From NCBI RefSeq assembly GCF_000526635.1, contig NZ_JAGL01000002.1, forward strand, positions 186,001 to 250,000: 64,000 nt of DNA, written 5' to 3'. The DNA is from Aminobacter sp. J41. Lineage in GTDB: Bacteria > Pseudomonadota > Alphaproteobacteria > Rhizobiales > Rhizobiaceae. The position numbers were made by a program, and so were the translations under genes. Below the pieces are notes generated by a model, which worked only from the letters and a program-made list of their open reading frames with translations, searched no databases and had not been told where the DNA came from. Below are positions 1 through 7,963 of the stretch, one piece after another (within the stretch, counting starts at the first letter, position 1; every line of letters starts with the position of its first letter).

Positions 1-618
1 CGTCCCGCTCTCAGCCGTTTCTGTCTTAAAGGCATAGCCCGTTTCCCAACCGCGCAGGTCGTCCCAAAGCCTTATGCCGCGGCCAAGCAGAATGGGCGTA
101 ATGGCGACGTGCAGAATATCAACCAGCCCCGCCTTGAGATAGTCGCGGACAAGAGACGGGCCACCGCCGATCCGTATATCCTTACCTTCTGCAACCCTTG
201 CCGCTTGCTGGAGCGCATCAGAAACTGACGTGTTCACGAAATGAAAAGTGGTCCCCCCGGCCATCTCGATCGAAGGCCGAGGTTGATGCGTGAGGACGAA
301 GACAGGCACCCGAAAGGGAGGTTCATCTCCCCACCAACCACGCCAGTCTGGATCATTTGGGTGAGCATGTAACCCGAACATGCCTGCGCCAATTATCTCG
401 GCACCGATATTTGTGAAGTACGCGCGCGCATATTGATCATCGACCCCGGTGGTGCCGGCACCGGACGTATCGTTGAACACTCGCTCACGCACGGTTCGAG
501 TGCCAGCATATGCCGCAACAAGACGCGACCAGTCACGGCCAAACGGATCCTCTGCGGTTTGATCCGTCGTCGTGGCGAAGCCATCGAGAGAGATGTTGAG
601 ATCAACACGAACTGCCAT
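1..618 (-). CDS. Dihydrofolate reductase family protein (RibD C-terminal fold), 3' end outside window
   Basis: The first 206 codons are visible; the reading frame is still open at base 1, so the C-terminus lies outside. The N-terminal strand with LDGF near residue 11, GAGMFG at 77-82 and a glycine-rich GGGPSLVRDY segment at 151-160 followed by a hydrophobic strand match the RibD-C/DHFR-like fold, which binds NADPH; the substrate of these stand-alone proteins is usually unknown. It starts at the ATG ending at 618, just behind the palindrome at 630-655, and diverges from an ArsR-SRPBCC pair. That three-gene grouping is common in bacteria. Family assignment is firm; no specific reaction is claimed. 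Confidence 0.85.
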   Translation of the reverse strand, partial: MAVRVDLNISLDGFATTTDQTAEDPFGRDWSRLVAAYAGTRTVRERVFNDTSGAGTTGVDDQYARAYFTNIGAEIIGAGMFGLHAHPNDPDWRGWWGDEPPFRVPVFVLTHQPRPSIEMAGGTTFHFVNTSVSDALQQAARVAEGKDIRIGGGPSLVRDYLKAGLVDILHVAITPILLGRGIRLWDDLRGWETGYAFKTETAESGT

Positions 619-629
619 TCGAACCTCCC

Positions 630-655
630 ATTGGTTAGGCACACACCTTACCAAT
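630..655. promoter_or_regulatory. Putative ArsR-type operator
   Basis: Arms ATTGGTTAGG and CCTTACCAAT are separated by CACACA and match at 9 of 10 positions. The site lies 12 bases upstream of the DHFR-like start and 67 upstream of the ArsR start, so one bound dimer could control both directions. The regulator is inferred from position only. Confidence 0.6.
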
Positions 656-721
656 AGGAAACACGAAGGCAAGTGCCTTAATATCATTGACGCAGGGGCG
701 CACATCGCTCTACCCTTGGGC

Positions 722-1072
722 ATGCCTGCTCATTCGACCCCGCTTGATCTTGTCTTTCACGCTCTCAGCGATCCCACCCGACGCGCTGTGATATCCCGGC
801 TTGCTGAAGGGGAGATGCCTGTCAGTGCGCTGGCTGAACCGTTCGACATGGCGCTGCCTTCCTTCACACAGCATCTTAGAGTGCTGGAGGAATGCGGATT
901 GATCGCCAGTGAAAAGCGCGGGCGCAGCCGCTGGTGCCGGCTAGAACGGGACCGGTTCGAGGAGGCTGCCAACTGGATGGAAATGGAGCGACGGCGCTGG
1001 GCTGAACGGCTGGACCGGCTGGAAGTCTATCTGGACAAGTTGGAGGCGAATGATGACGGAAAAGCTCTTTGA
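722..1072 (+). CDS. ArsR-family winged-helix transcriptional regulator
   Basis: A 116-residue protein with the ArsR signature ALSDPTRRAVISRLAEG near the N-terminus and a recognition helix around PSFTQHLRVLEECGLI (residues ~45-62). It lacks the CxC-type metal site of the arsenic sensors, so it belongs to the large group of ArsR proteins paired with SRPBCC partners and probably responds to an organic ligand or to a partner protein. The ATG at 722 is chosen because the homologous part begins there; in-frame upstream starts would add unrelated residues. It overlaps the next gene by 23 bases, implying translational coupling. Confidence 0.88.
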   Translation: MPAHSTPLDLVFHALSDPTRRAVISRLAEGEMPVSALAEPFDMALPSFTQHLRVLEECGLIASEKRGRSRWCRLERDRFEEAANWMEMERRRWAERLDRLEVYLDKLEANDDGKAL

Positions 1073-1541
1073 AGCCTGGTCTCTCGAGCGTGAGATCGTT
1101 CTGGTCAAGGTTCTGAAACACCCAAGGGACAAGGTTTTCGCCGCCTGGACGGATCCGGAAGCTCTCGCACAGTGGTACGGCCCTGCTGGTCTAGGCATTG
1201 AGACCTATGAGGCCGATATTAGAGAAGGTGGTGTGTGGCGGTTCGATATGGTTGGCCATTTCGAGGGCCAGCACCAGCGTTTCTCCACTCTCATGCGCTT
1301 CCTGAAAATCGTTCCCAACGAAGCGATCGTAGTGGACTACGGTACCCCTGAGCCCGATGATCCTGATCGCTTCTATATGATCATCACGTTCGACGAGCAG
1401 GCGGATGGCAAGACCGTGCTGACCATTCGGCAGCTTCACCCCAACCGCGAGCGGCGGCAAACAGTCATCAACTTTGGCGCGGTGGAATACGGTCTGCAGA
1501 CTTTGGACGGCCTTGCGGCTTGGCTCGATCGCGAACACTGA
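1050..1541 (+). CDS. SRPBCC / AHSA1-domain protein
   Basis: This 163-residue protein has the START-like (Aha1/CalC) signature, with VFAAWTDPEALAQWYGP around residues 28-44 and a C-terminal helix that includes TLDGLAAWL. These proteins form a hydrophobic ligand cavity. Those encoded directly after ArsR regulators are thought to bind or process a small organic compound, but no reaction is established. The start overlaps the end of the arsR-like gene, so the pair is co-translated. It closes the module that includes the divergent DHFR-like gene. Confidence 0.85.
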   Translation: MMTEKLFEAWSLEREIVLVKVLKHPRDKVFAAWTDPEALAQWYGPAGLGIETYEADIREGGVWRFDMVGHFEGQHQRFSTLMRFLKIVPNEAIVVDYGTPEPDDPDRFYMIITFDEQADGKTVLTIRQLHPNRERRQTVINFGAVEYGLQTLDGLAAWLDREH

Positions 1542-1603
1542 GGCGGGCAGTTGTTCACGGCCATCAGGCTCCGCCAGCTTATGGAGACTTTGATTGCTGT
1601 GTG

Positions 1604-2394
1604 TCAGCGGCCGAAGGAGCTGGTCTTGAACCCGTCACGGTAAGCGGTTGGTGTCTGTCCTGTAAAGCTGCGAAAGGAAGCATTGAACGCTGAGAGCGAT
1701 TGGTATCCAACACTGAGCGCAATTTCAGTGACCGGGAGATTCGTTTCTGCGAGCATCTCAATTGCGCGGATCATTCGCATTCTCCGCAGAATTTCCCCCC
1801 CCAGCGTTGACCCGTTTCCGCCAGTAGTCTTCGCGCCAGTGTCCTCGGCGTCTGACCGGTCATCCGTGAGACGTCCTCGAACCGAAGCGGCTCAGCCAAA
1901 AGGCTTTCCGTAATCGCCAGCGCGCGTATGACTCCTCGGCTTTTGCCTGTCGGGATGGTTGCCTTGCTCGGGGTGTCTGCCAATCGCCAGGTTACCATCT
2001 GCAGGGTACGAAACAGGCTGAGCCTGTACTCAGATAGAGGCTCGTCTTCTTCTGTCCGTCCACATTCCTTCACGATCTCCCGCGCCAACGGCGTCATTTC
2101 GAAGACCGAAAGCGGAGCCCTTGGCGTGGGGGCAAATCGGCTCGAAAATAGCACCGAACAGACAGACATCTTCTGGTTGAGCAACAATCGCAACGGCGTC
2201 CCCGCGGCCACCAATGCCGCTCGATCTGGTGGAAGCGACCATGCAGCTCCCTCGGCCTCCAGCCGCATTGCGCCAAATGAGACATACAGGAGGTAGTGGT
2301 GCTCAATCTGGAGCTCACGTGGTGGCTGAGGGAATAGATCTTGATAGATGCAAAGCGCATCAGAGACAGCGATTTGTCGCTGAGGCTGTATCAT
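1604..2394 (-). pseudogene. AraC-family regulator, broken by a frameshift in a C8 tract
   Basis: From the ATG at 2394 the frame encodes an AraC-type N-terminal domain and the first half of the helix-turn-helix region (RFEDVSRMTGQTPRTLARRLL), then stops early after the C8 run at 1795-1802 (G8 on the coding strand). A second frame resumes exactly there and encodes the rest of the AraC HTH (RRMRMIRAIEML, then ITEIALSVGYQSLSAF-like text and TGQTPTAYR) to a TGA at 1604-1606. A run of 6 or 9 instead of 8 would restore one protein of about 262 residues. Either a true pseudogene, a slippage-prone allele or a sequencing error. Its start sits precisely on the break of the neighbouring phosphodiesterase gene. 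Confidence 0.8.
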
Positions 2395-3047
2395 ACCCCC
2401 GCAGTCCAGGAATCAGCCGAAGGCTTTCACGGGTTGGGATATCGCCGCCGTAGACGCCAAAAATCGCCTGTCGCCATTCGGGGTTATTTTGCAGGAGCTC
2501 GGCCAAAGCCTCCGCCTCATCTAGCCTCTGGCTCTTGAAGTTGATCAGGAATTTTCGTCCAGGAAATTCCCGTAGCACCTCATCCAAAGTGGGCATCAAG
2601 CCAATCCCTTTACCGCGGAGCGGAAAAGTCCTGCCGCTGTCGGCTGTATAGCCATAACCGACGTCAAGTTCCTGGAGCCTGATCATTAGGGTCTCTTCGG
2701 CGATACCCGTTCCGTCGGTCCTGCAATCGAGCGTCCAGTCGTGGAAGACAAGCAAATTTGCCGTCAGGTGTGAGATGGATGTCCAACTCCACAACTGCCG
2801 CACCGTATTGGAACGCCGCCTGCATGGAAGGAAGCGTATTCTCAATAAATTCGTGAGCCGGAGGCAAAATTCGCGATGCCGTGCAGGTGTCGTTTTCCAG
2901 GTCTTCCGGACTGAACGTCTGATGCACGCCGCGGTGTGACAGCAACTTGATATTCCCGGCTTCGGGCCTCGCTCCAAGCAAAGACGTGTTTGCAAGCCAC
3001 AGCACCGCAACTGCAATCGCGCCCGCCATCAATGCCTTACGAAACAC
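2360..3047 (-). pseudogene. Glycerophosphodiester phosphodiesterase remnant, frameshifted and 3'-truncated
   Basis: Starting at 3047, the N-terminal hydrophobic anchor is followed by the GDPD motif LLSHRGVHQTF and then NTLPSMQAAFQYGA and ELDIHLTPDGKFA. Near 2750-2751 the frame shifts by one base (an extra T on the coding strand) and the family's next motif VFHDWTLDCRTDGTG continues in another frame, through GIGLMPTLDEVL, to IPGLRGYD. Family identity ends at about 2397, where the AraC gene's ATG begins; the last third of a normal ~320-residue enzyme is absent. The active enzyme would hydrolyse glycerophosphodiesters to glycerol-3-phosphate, but this copy should be inactive. Confidence 0.82.
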
Positions 3048-3469
3048 GCAGCAACTCCCGATAGAACATGAGCAGTTCTATGCTGAATTGCGGCTGGAGT
3101 GGGGACACGACGCGTCCCTCGGGTCGAAGCCCGCGTCTACCTCGATTGAGCCCCGGATATGAAGGAAGTGCATCCGCGTTCCTCGGCACGCCCAGCCAGG
3201 ATTGAGACGCCGGCGTGGACCGAAGTGGTTCTTGCGACCATCGCTCTTCGACGTCCGCACTCCCTGGAAGTCGCGACCGTACTCGATCCGCGCCGCTATG
3301 GGGTATGATGCGCGACGTGTGAGTACGCGGATAAGTTTTTGCTGTATCACTGCCACTTGGCTTGTGCAGCACGTCGCGCAAGCGACGAGGAATTCGGCAT
3401 CGCCCCATCAACGGGTGTTTTCCGAATTTCTGGGTGCGATGCCGGGAAGCCAAGCGCGATGCTTCCACG
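3048..3469. other. Intergenic stretch without recognisable gene
   Basis: Several open frames cross this stretch on both strands but none resembles a known family or shows a credible start. The only structure seen is an inverted repeat at 3061-3081 (ATAGAAC, 7-base spacer, GTTCTAT) just upstream of the phosphodiesterase remnant. It adjoins two decayed genes and may itself be debris. Confidence 0.5.
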
Positions 3470-5116
3470 TTAGCTTGAGGCTGCAATACCTCGCGGCTCG
3501 GACATCAGGCCACGCGCGAGCGCGTAGCAGCCGAGCAACAACACAATCGTGAACGGCAGCCCTGTCGAAACGGCTGCCGCCTGCAGCGCCGCGAGGCCAC
3601 CACCGAGCAGTAGTGCAATCGCCACGAGCCCCTCAAAGGTCGCCCAGAACACGCGCTGTGCAGTCGGAGCGTCGACCTTGCCACCGGCGGTGATGGTATC
3701 GATCACCAGCGAGCCGGAGTCCGAGGAGGTGCAAAAGAAGACGATCACGAGAATGATGCCGACAAACGAAGAGATCGATGTCAGCGGCAGATGAGATAGC
3801 ATGGCAAATAGCTGCAGCTCGAGTGCTGCTTCCGAGATATCGTTGAAGCCTGCACCGATCAGGCTGATAGCTGTGCCGCCAAAGCTTGTCATCCAAAGCA
3901 CCGACACAAGTGACGGCACCAGAAGCACCGCGATCATAAATTCGCGCACCGTCCTTCCCCGGCTGACACGAGCGATAAACATGCCGACGAATGGGGACCA
4001 TGAGATCCACCAGGCCCAGTAGAAAGCCGTCCATCCCTGTCTGAAATTATCGTCTTCACGACCAAATGGGTTCGACAGCGCCGGCAGGTATTCGACGTAG
4101 GCTGCCAGGTTCAGAAAGAAGCCGGAGACGATGGCAAGTGTTGGCCCCGTTGCGATTACAAACAGCAGCAGAAGGGCCGCCAGCACCATGTTTATCTCCG
4201 AAAGCCGCCGTACGCCTGCATCAAGCCCAGCGACGACCGAAATCGTGGCGATTGCAGTGATGCAGATAATCAGCAGCACCCTTGTGACATCTGTGTCTGG
4301 CATGCCGAACAGGAAGCTCAGCCCCGCATTTGCCTGCTGGGCTCCCAGACCAAGAGAGGTCGCCAGTCCAAATAGCGTCGCAAAGACCGCCAGAATATCG
4401 ATGATGTGGCCAGGCCACCCCCAAACTCGCTCCCCGAAAACGGGATAGAAAATCGACCGCATCGTCAGCGGCAGCCCCTTGTTGTAGGCAAACAGGGCAA
4501 GTCCCAACGCAACCACCCCGTAGATCGCCCAGGGGTGCAAGCCCCAATGGAAGATCGTCGCGGCCATCGCCAGCCTCCGCGCGCCTTCGGCATCACCTTC
4601 TGCACCAGCAAGCGGGGCCCAGTCGGTGCGCACGCCGCCTTCTTCGGTCACGCCCGCAAGTGCCGCGTCAAAATTTCCGATCGGCTCCGCAACGCCATAA
4701 AACATCAACCCAATGCCCATCCCGGCGGCAAAGAGCATCGAGAACCAGGCGGGATAGCCGAAGTCGGGCCTTGCCTCGCTCCCGCCGATACGGATGGAAC
4801 CCCACGGCAGCACGATAACAGCAAGCGACATCAGGACGAAGATGTTGCCCGAGATGAGGAAGAACCAGTCCAGCTTGGAGGTGAGCCAGTCGCGAAGGCC
4901 GGTGAAGAAGGCATCGGCCTCGTTCTGCAGCGCCAGCGTGATGATCACAAACGAAACGATCACCAATCCGGAGATAGCGAAAACGGGATTATGAACATCG
5001 AAAGTGAGTGCCCCGATGCTCGGCTGGACATTGTCCTGACCAACTTCATAGTCAGTCTCGATGATGTTCGTTGGGCCCTCGGGTTCCGGAATGCCAGTCG
5101 TCTGTGCGTCGGTCAT
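3470..5116 (-). CDS. BCCT-family (betaine/carnitine/choline) transporter
   Basis: A 548-residue inner-membrane secondary transporter with about twelve predicted membrane helices. The BCCT hallmarks are present: GMGIGLMFYGVAEP at about 132-145 and the tryptophan-rich segment WTAFYWAWWISWSPF at about 362-376. The family imports quaternary ammonium osmolytes or metabolites with sodium or protons, or exchanges them. The acidic, roughly 45-residue N-terminal extension is modest and there is no long C-terminal osmosensing tail, so osmotic gating like BetP cannot be inferred. The ATG at 5116 is preferred over the longer frame because a GGGAGAGGCAG ribosome site precedes it. It appears monocistronic. 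Confidence 0.93.
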   Translation of the reverse strand: MTDAQTTGIPEPEGPTNIIETDYEVGQDNVQPSIGALTFDVHNPVFAISGLVIVSFVIITLALQNEADAFFTGLRDWLTSKLDWFFLISGNIFVLMSLAVIVLPWGSIRIGGSEARPDFGYPAWFSMLFAAGMGIGLMFYGVAEPIGNFDAALAGVTEEGGVRTDWAPLAGAEGDAEGARRLAMAATIFHWGLHPWAIYGVVALGLALFAYNKGLPLTMRSIFYPVFGERVWGWPGHIIDILAVFATLFGLATSLGLGAQQANAGLSFLFGMPDTDVTRVLLIICITAIATISVVAGLDAGVRRLSEINMVLAALLLLFVIATGPTLAIVSGFFLNLAAYVEYLPALSNPFGREDDNFRQGWTAFYWAWWISWSPFVGMFIARVSRGRTVREFMIAVLLVPSLVSVLWMTSFGGTAISLIGAGFNDISEAALELQLFAMLSHLPLTSISSFVGIILVIVFFCTSSDSGSLVIDTITAGGKVDAPTAQRVFWATFEGLVAIALLLGGGLAALQAAAVSTGLPFTIVLLLGCYALARGLMSEPRGIAASS

Positions 5117-5339
5117 CTGCCTCTCCCTCAATGATGATGTGGGCGGCACCCACCTTGAGTCCTCGTGGCGATGACAACCTTTAGGGCCGCCCTTGGCAAG
5201 TCCTTCGTGGGGGAGCGCACGCGATGGGATCCGAGAAGCCGTGGCGGCGGCCACCTCTCGTGATCAGCGTCATCGGCACGATGCGAAAGCCTGCGCAAAG
5301 CCTTGGAATTCCAGCGTTTCAACGATTTTGAGGAGCGGT

Positions 5340-5413
5340 TGGCTGGGGAACCTGGATTCGAACCAGGACTAACGGAGTCAGAGTCCGCTGGTCTACCGTT
5401 AACCTATTCCCCA
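5340..5413 (-). tRNA. trnQ: tRNA-Gln (anticodon CUG)
   Basis: The complement folds as a cloverleaf of 74 bases: acceptor stem TGGGGAA/TTCCCCA, anticodon stem GCGGA/TCCGT with loop CTCTGAC giving anticodon CUG, TΨC arm CCTGG-TTCGAAT-CCAGG, and an encoded 3' CCA. No integrase or duplicated 3' end was noticed close by, so there is no sign that it serves as an attachment site. Confidence 0.95.
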
Positions 5414-5867
5414 GCATCAGGCTGCTTGTTTGCCGGCCCGGAGATCGGCTGCGCCGTTGGCGTCAGCGATGCGCCGGATATAGACGCCGCCAGAAAATAG
5501 TCAACCCAGAAATCTCCACCTGCCTGTGATTTTTCATGATTTTCTCCCCTACCCGCCGATGCTGCGGGGTGGCGGGTGATCCCTTCGAAGGCCGCCTCGG
5601 CGGTGCCGCAGGCGGTAGCGCCGCGTCACAACGCATGCAAAGTCAACCGTGGTTGATCCGAAGTTGCCCACCCCCTTCGCCCTGATTTTTGATGAAGACG
5701 AAGAACAGCTGTTAAGGAGCCAAGATCAGTGGAACCGGCCCGCAGCGGACTACCCACTGCAGGCTTGGATCAGCGAAAGCTTTGGAGAATCCAGGCGACC
5801 TGCAGCAGCGACACTCGAAATCTCAGATGTCACCTATGCTGGCTGGCCACGCTCCGCGCCGCCTAGG
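5414..5867. other. Intergenic stretch, nothing recognised
   Basis: Between the tRNA and the marR-like gene I find no credible coding region. A short open frame around 5649-5963 runs into the marR-like gene on the other strand and has no family likeness. No riboswitch or repeat was recognised. Confidence 0.5.
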
Positions 5868-6359
5868 CTACCCCTCCTCCCCTTGGCGCTCCTCCTTCAT
5901 CGCGTCGGCAAATTTGCGCATCAGGCGCACGAGTTCATCGACTTCATGCGGGTCCCAGCTTGAAAACACCGCCGCGGCGATTCGTTCGCGGGCGGCGTCG
6001 ATCCGGTCGGTCATTGCCTTGCCCTTGGCTGTCACCACCGCTTCGTTGACGCGGCGATCGGCAGCGCTTTGCCGGCGCTCCGCGAGGCCAAGACTTTCCA
6101 GCTTCGCGACCTGGCGGCTGACGGTGGTGTAGTCACGACCCACGCGCTCAGCCAGTTCGACGATGCCAACCGGTCCCAGCCGCTCGATGCTGACCAAAAG
6201 CGGAAACAGCGCCCGGTCGAGCGCAATGCCTGCCTCGCGCACGAGCTCCTCGTCGCGCTGCGGCTTGTTCATCAGGCTGACGATGTCCAGCAATGCGCCA
6301 TGCAAAGCACGGACCTGCGGGCCAATCTGTGTATTTTGCACTTTTTTTGTTGACGACAT
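5868..6359 (-). CDS. MarR-family transcriptional regulator
   Basis: A 163-residue winged-helix regulator; the DNA-binding core reads VGIVELAERVGRDYTTVSRQVAKLESLGL (residues ~68-96 in part) followed by the wing RRQSAADRRVNEAVVT, typical for MarR. The ATG at 6359 is 17 bases from a perfect palindrome at 6376-6390 that also sits just ahead of the divergent monooxygenase gene. The usual mode is repression relieved by a phenolic or antibiotic ligand, here presumably controlling the monooxygenase-efflux pair and itself. Confidence 0.9.
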   Translation of the reverse strand: MSSTKKVQNTQIGPQVRALHGALLDIVSLMNKPQRDEELVREAGIALDRALFPLLVSIERLGPVGIVELAERVGRDYTTVSRQVAKLESLGLAERRQSAADRRVNEAVVTAKGKAMTDRIDAARERIAAAVFSSWDPHEVDELVRLMRKFADAMKEERQGEEG

Positions 6360-6375
6360 TCCCAGTCTCCTATTA

Positions 6376-6390
6376 TGTGCATAATGCACA
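6376..6390. promoter_or_regulatory. Putative MarR operator
   Basis: Perfect 15-bp palindrome TGTGCATAATGCACA with 7-base arms around a single A. It lies between the divergent marR-like and monooxygenase starts, 17 and 14 bases from their ATGs, so binding should block both. Confidence 0.75.
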
Positions 6391-6403
6391 CAAAGAGATC
6401 GAT

Positions 6404-7918
6404 ATGGCAAACGAATTTGCGGCAGACGTGCTCGTCTGCGGTGCGGGAGCGGCTGGCCTGACGCTGGCCCTGGAACTGGCAAGGCGCGGTATCTCTTTCC
6501 GCCTGATCGACAAGGCGGTTGAGCCGTTTCCGGGCTCACGCGGCAAGGGTATCCAGCCGCGAACACAGGAAGTTTTCGAGGACCTCGGCATTCTCGACAA
6601 GGTCGTGGCCGCTGGCGGGCTCTACCCGATGATGCGCGTCTACAGCCCCGACGGAAGCTTCATCGAGAAGGATTTCGGCGAGCGCCCGGAGCCAACGCCT
6701 GCCGAACCTTACCATATTCCGTTGATGATCCCCCAATTCCGGACGGAGCGGATCATGCGCGACCGGCTCGCCGAACTCGGCGGCCATGTCGAGTTCGGCC
6801 GGGAACTGGTCGGCTTCGAGCAGGACGAAAGTGGCGTCTCGGCGCGGGTTGTGGCAGGCGACCGTGAGGAGGCCCTCCGCGTTCGCTATCTCGTCGCGAC
6901 GGATGGCGGCCGCAGCTTCGTGCGGCGCGCGCTCGGCCTCGACTTTCCTGGCAAGACGCTGGGCGTCCGCGCCATGGTCGCCGACGTAGCGCTGACGGGG
7001 CTGGACCGCAACTGGTGGCACCAGTTCAATGAGGGCGACATGCAATGGATGCTCTCGATCTGCCCGCTGGGCGGGACCGATCTTTTTCAGATCCAGGCGC
7101 CTGTGCCGCCCGAGGGTGAAGTCGACCTGTCGGCCGCTGGGCTGCAGCAAATGGTTACGGAGCGGACCGGGCGCATGGACATTCTCGTCCACTCCGTGAG
7201 CTGGGCGTCGGCCTATGAAATGAATGCCCGTCTGGCGGCACGCTACCGCGTCGGCCGGATATTCCTCGCCGGCGATGCCGCCCATATTCACCCGCCGACG
7301 GGCGGCCAGGGCCTGAACACCAGCGTGCAGGACGCCTACAACCTTGGCTGGAAGCTCGCGGCGGTTCTGCGCGGTGGCCCCGACGATCTGCTCGACAGCT
7401 ACGAAAGCGAGCGCCGCCCGGTGGCCGAAGATATGCTCGGGCTCTCGACGCGGCTTCTCGATGCTGGCCGGCGCGGCGATATCCGGCGCGGGCGAGAAGT
7501 GCGACAGCTCGACATCGGCTACCCCGATTCACCGCTTAACCTCGAAGGATCTGCCCGCATGGGTCGCCTCCGGGCGGGCGATCGCGCTCCCGACGCGCCG
7601 GTTGCCGGCGCTGCAGGCCAGCCGACGCGGCTGTTCCAGCTTTTCAAGGGGACGCACTGGACGCTCCTCATCAACGGAGAACATGCTTTCCTGACACGTG
7701 CAGGCCTTCACCAATATCAGTTGGGCGATCGGGCCGACATCATCGACACGGGGAACCACGTTCGCGACGCTTATGCTCTTGCCGGTGGCGAATGCGTTCT
7801 GGTTCGCCCTGACGGCTATGTAGCCGCGATCACCACCCTCGATGCTGAAGGAATGAGCCAGCTCGAAGCCCTTCTCGATCGCGTCGGCCTGACATCACCT
7901 GGGGAGGCAAGGCAATGA
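6404..7918 (+). CDS. FAD-dependent aromatic monooxygenase (PheA/TfdB family)
   Basis: A 504-residue class A flavoprotein hydroxylase. The FAD-binding Rossmann motif GAGAAG is at residues 13-18, and the second FAD motif GDAAHIHPPTGGQGLN is near 290-305. The C-terminal ~120 residues resemble the thioredoxin-like tail of phenol and pentachlorophenol hydroxylases. Such enzymes use NAD(P)H and oxygen to hydroxylate an aromatic ring; some inactivate antibiotics such as rifampicin. The ATG at 6404 is used because homology begins at NEFAADVLVCG; the longer frame would run through the operator. The efflux gene follows after 45 bases. Substrate unknown. Confidence 0.9.
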   Translation: MANEFAADVLVCGAGAAGLTLALELARRGISFRLIDKAVEPFPGSRGKGIQPRTQEVFEDLGILDKVVAAGGLYPMMRVYSPDGSFIEKDFGERPEPTPAEPYHIPLMIPQFRTERIMRDRLAELGGHVEFGRELVGFEQDESGVSARVVAGDREEALRVRYLVATDGGRSFVRRALGLDFPGKTLGVRAMVADVALTGLDRNWWHQFNEGDMQWMLSICPLGGTDLFQIQAPVPPEGEVDLSAAGLQQMVTERTGRMDILVHSVSWASAYEMNARLAARYRVGRIFLAGDAAHIHPPTGGQGLNTSVQDAYNLGWKLAAVLRGGPDDLLDSYESERRPVAEDMLGLSTRLLDAGRRGDIRRGREVRQLDIGYPDSPLNLEGSARMGRLRAGDRAPDAPVAGAAGQPTRLFQLFKGTHWTLLINGEHAFLTRAGLHQYQLGDRADIIDTGNHVRDAYALAGGECVLVRPDGYVAAITTLDAEGMSQLEALLDRVGLTSPGEARQ

Positions 7919-7963
7919 GCGCTGGACACTGCACCGTCTTTGTCAACGAGCGAGGTGCGTAAC

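Noticed and set aside
3037-3486. Open frames of 90-150 codons between the phosphodiesterase remnant and the BCCT gene
   Set aside because: Arginine/serine-rich, no family likeness, no ribosome site; typical of non-coding high-GC DNA.
5340-5413. tRNA-Gln as an integration site for a genomic island
   Set aside because: No integrase and no repeat of the tRNA 3' end were found in the window.
5303-5500. Open frame reading FEPGLTESESAGLPLT
   Set aside because: It is a translation of the tRNA-Gln gene, a well-known false protein.
5649-5963. 104-codon open frame upstream of the marR-like gene
   Set aside because: Runs into the marR-like gene on the other strand and has no recognisable domain or ribosome site.
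7915-7960. 15-codon frame between the monooxygenase and efflux genes
   Set aside because: Too short and without features; probably accidental, although its stop adjoins the efflux start.
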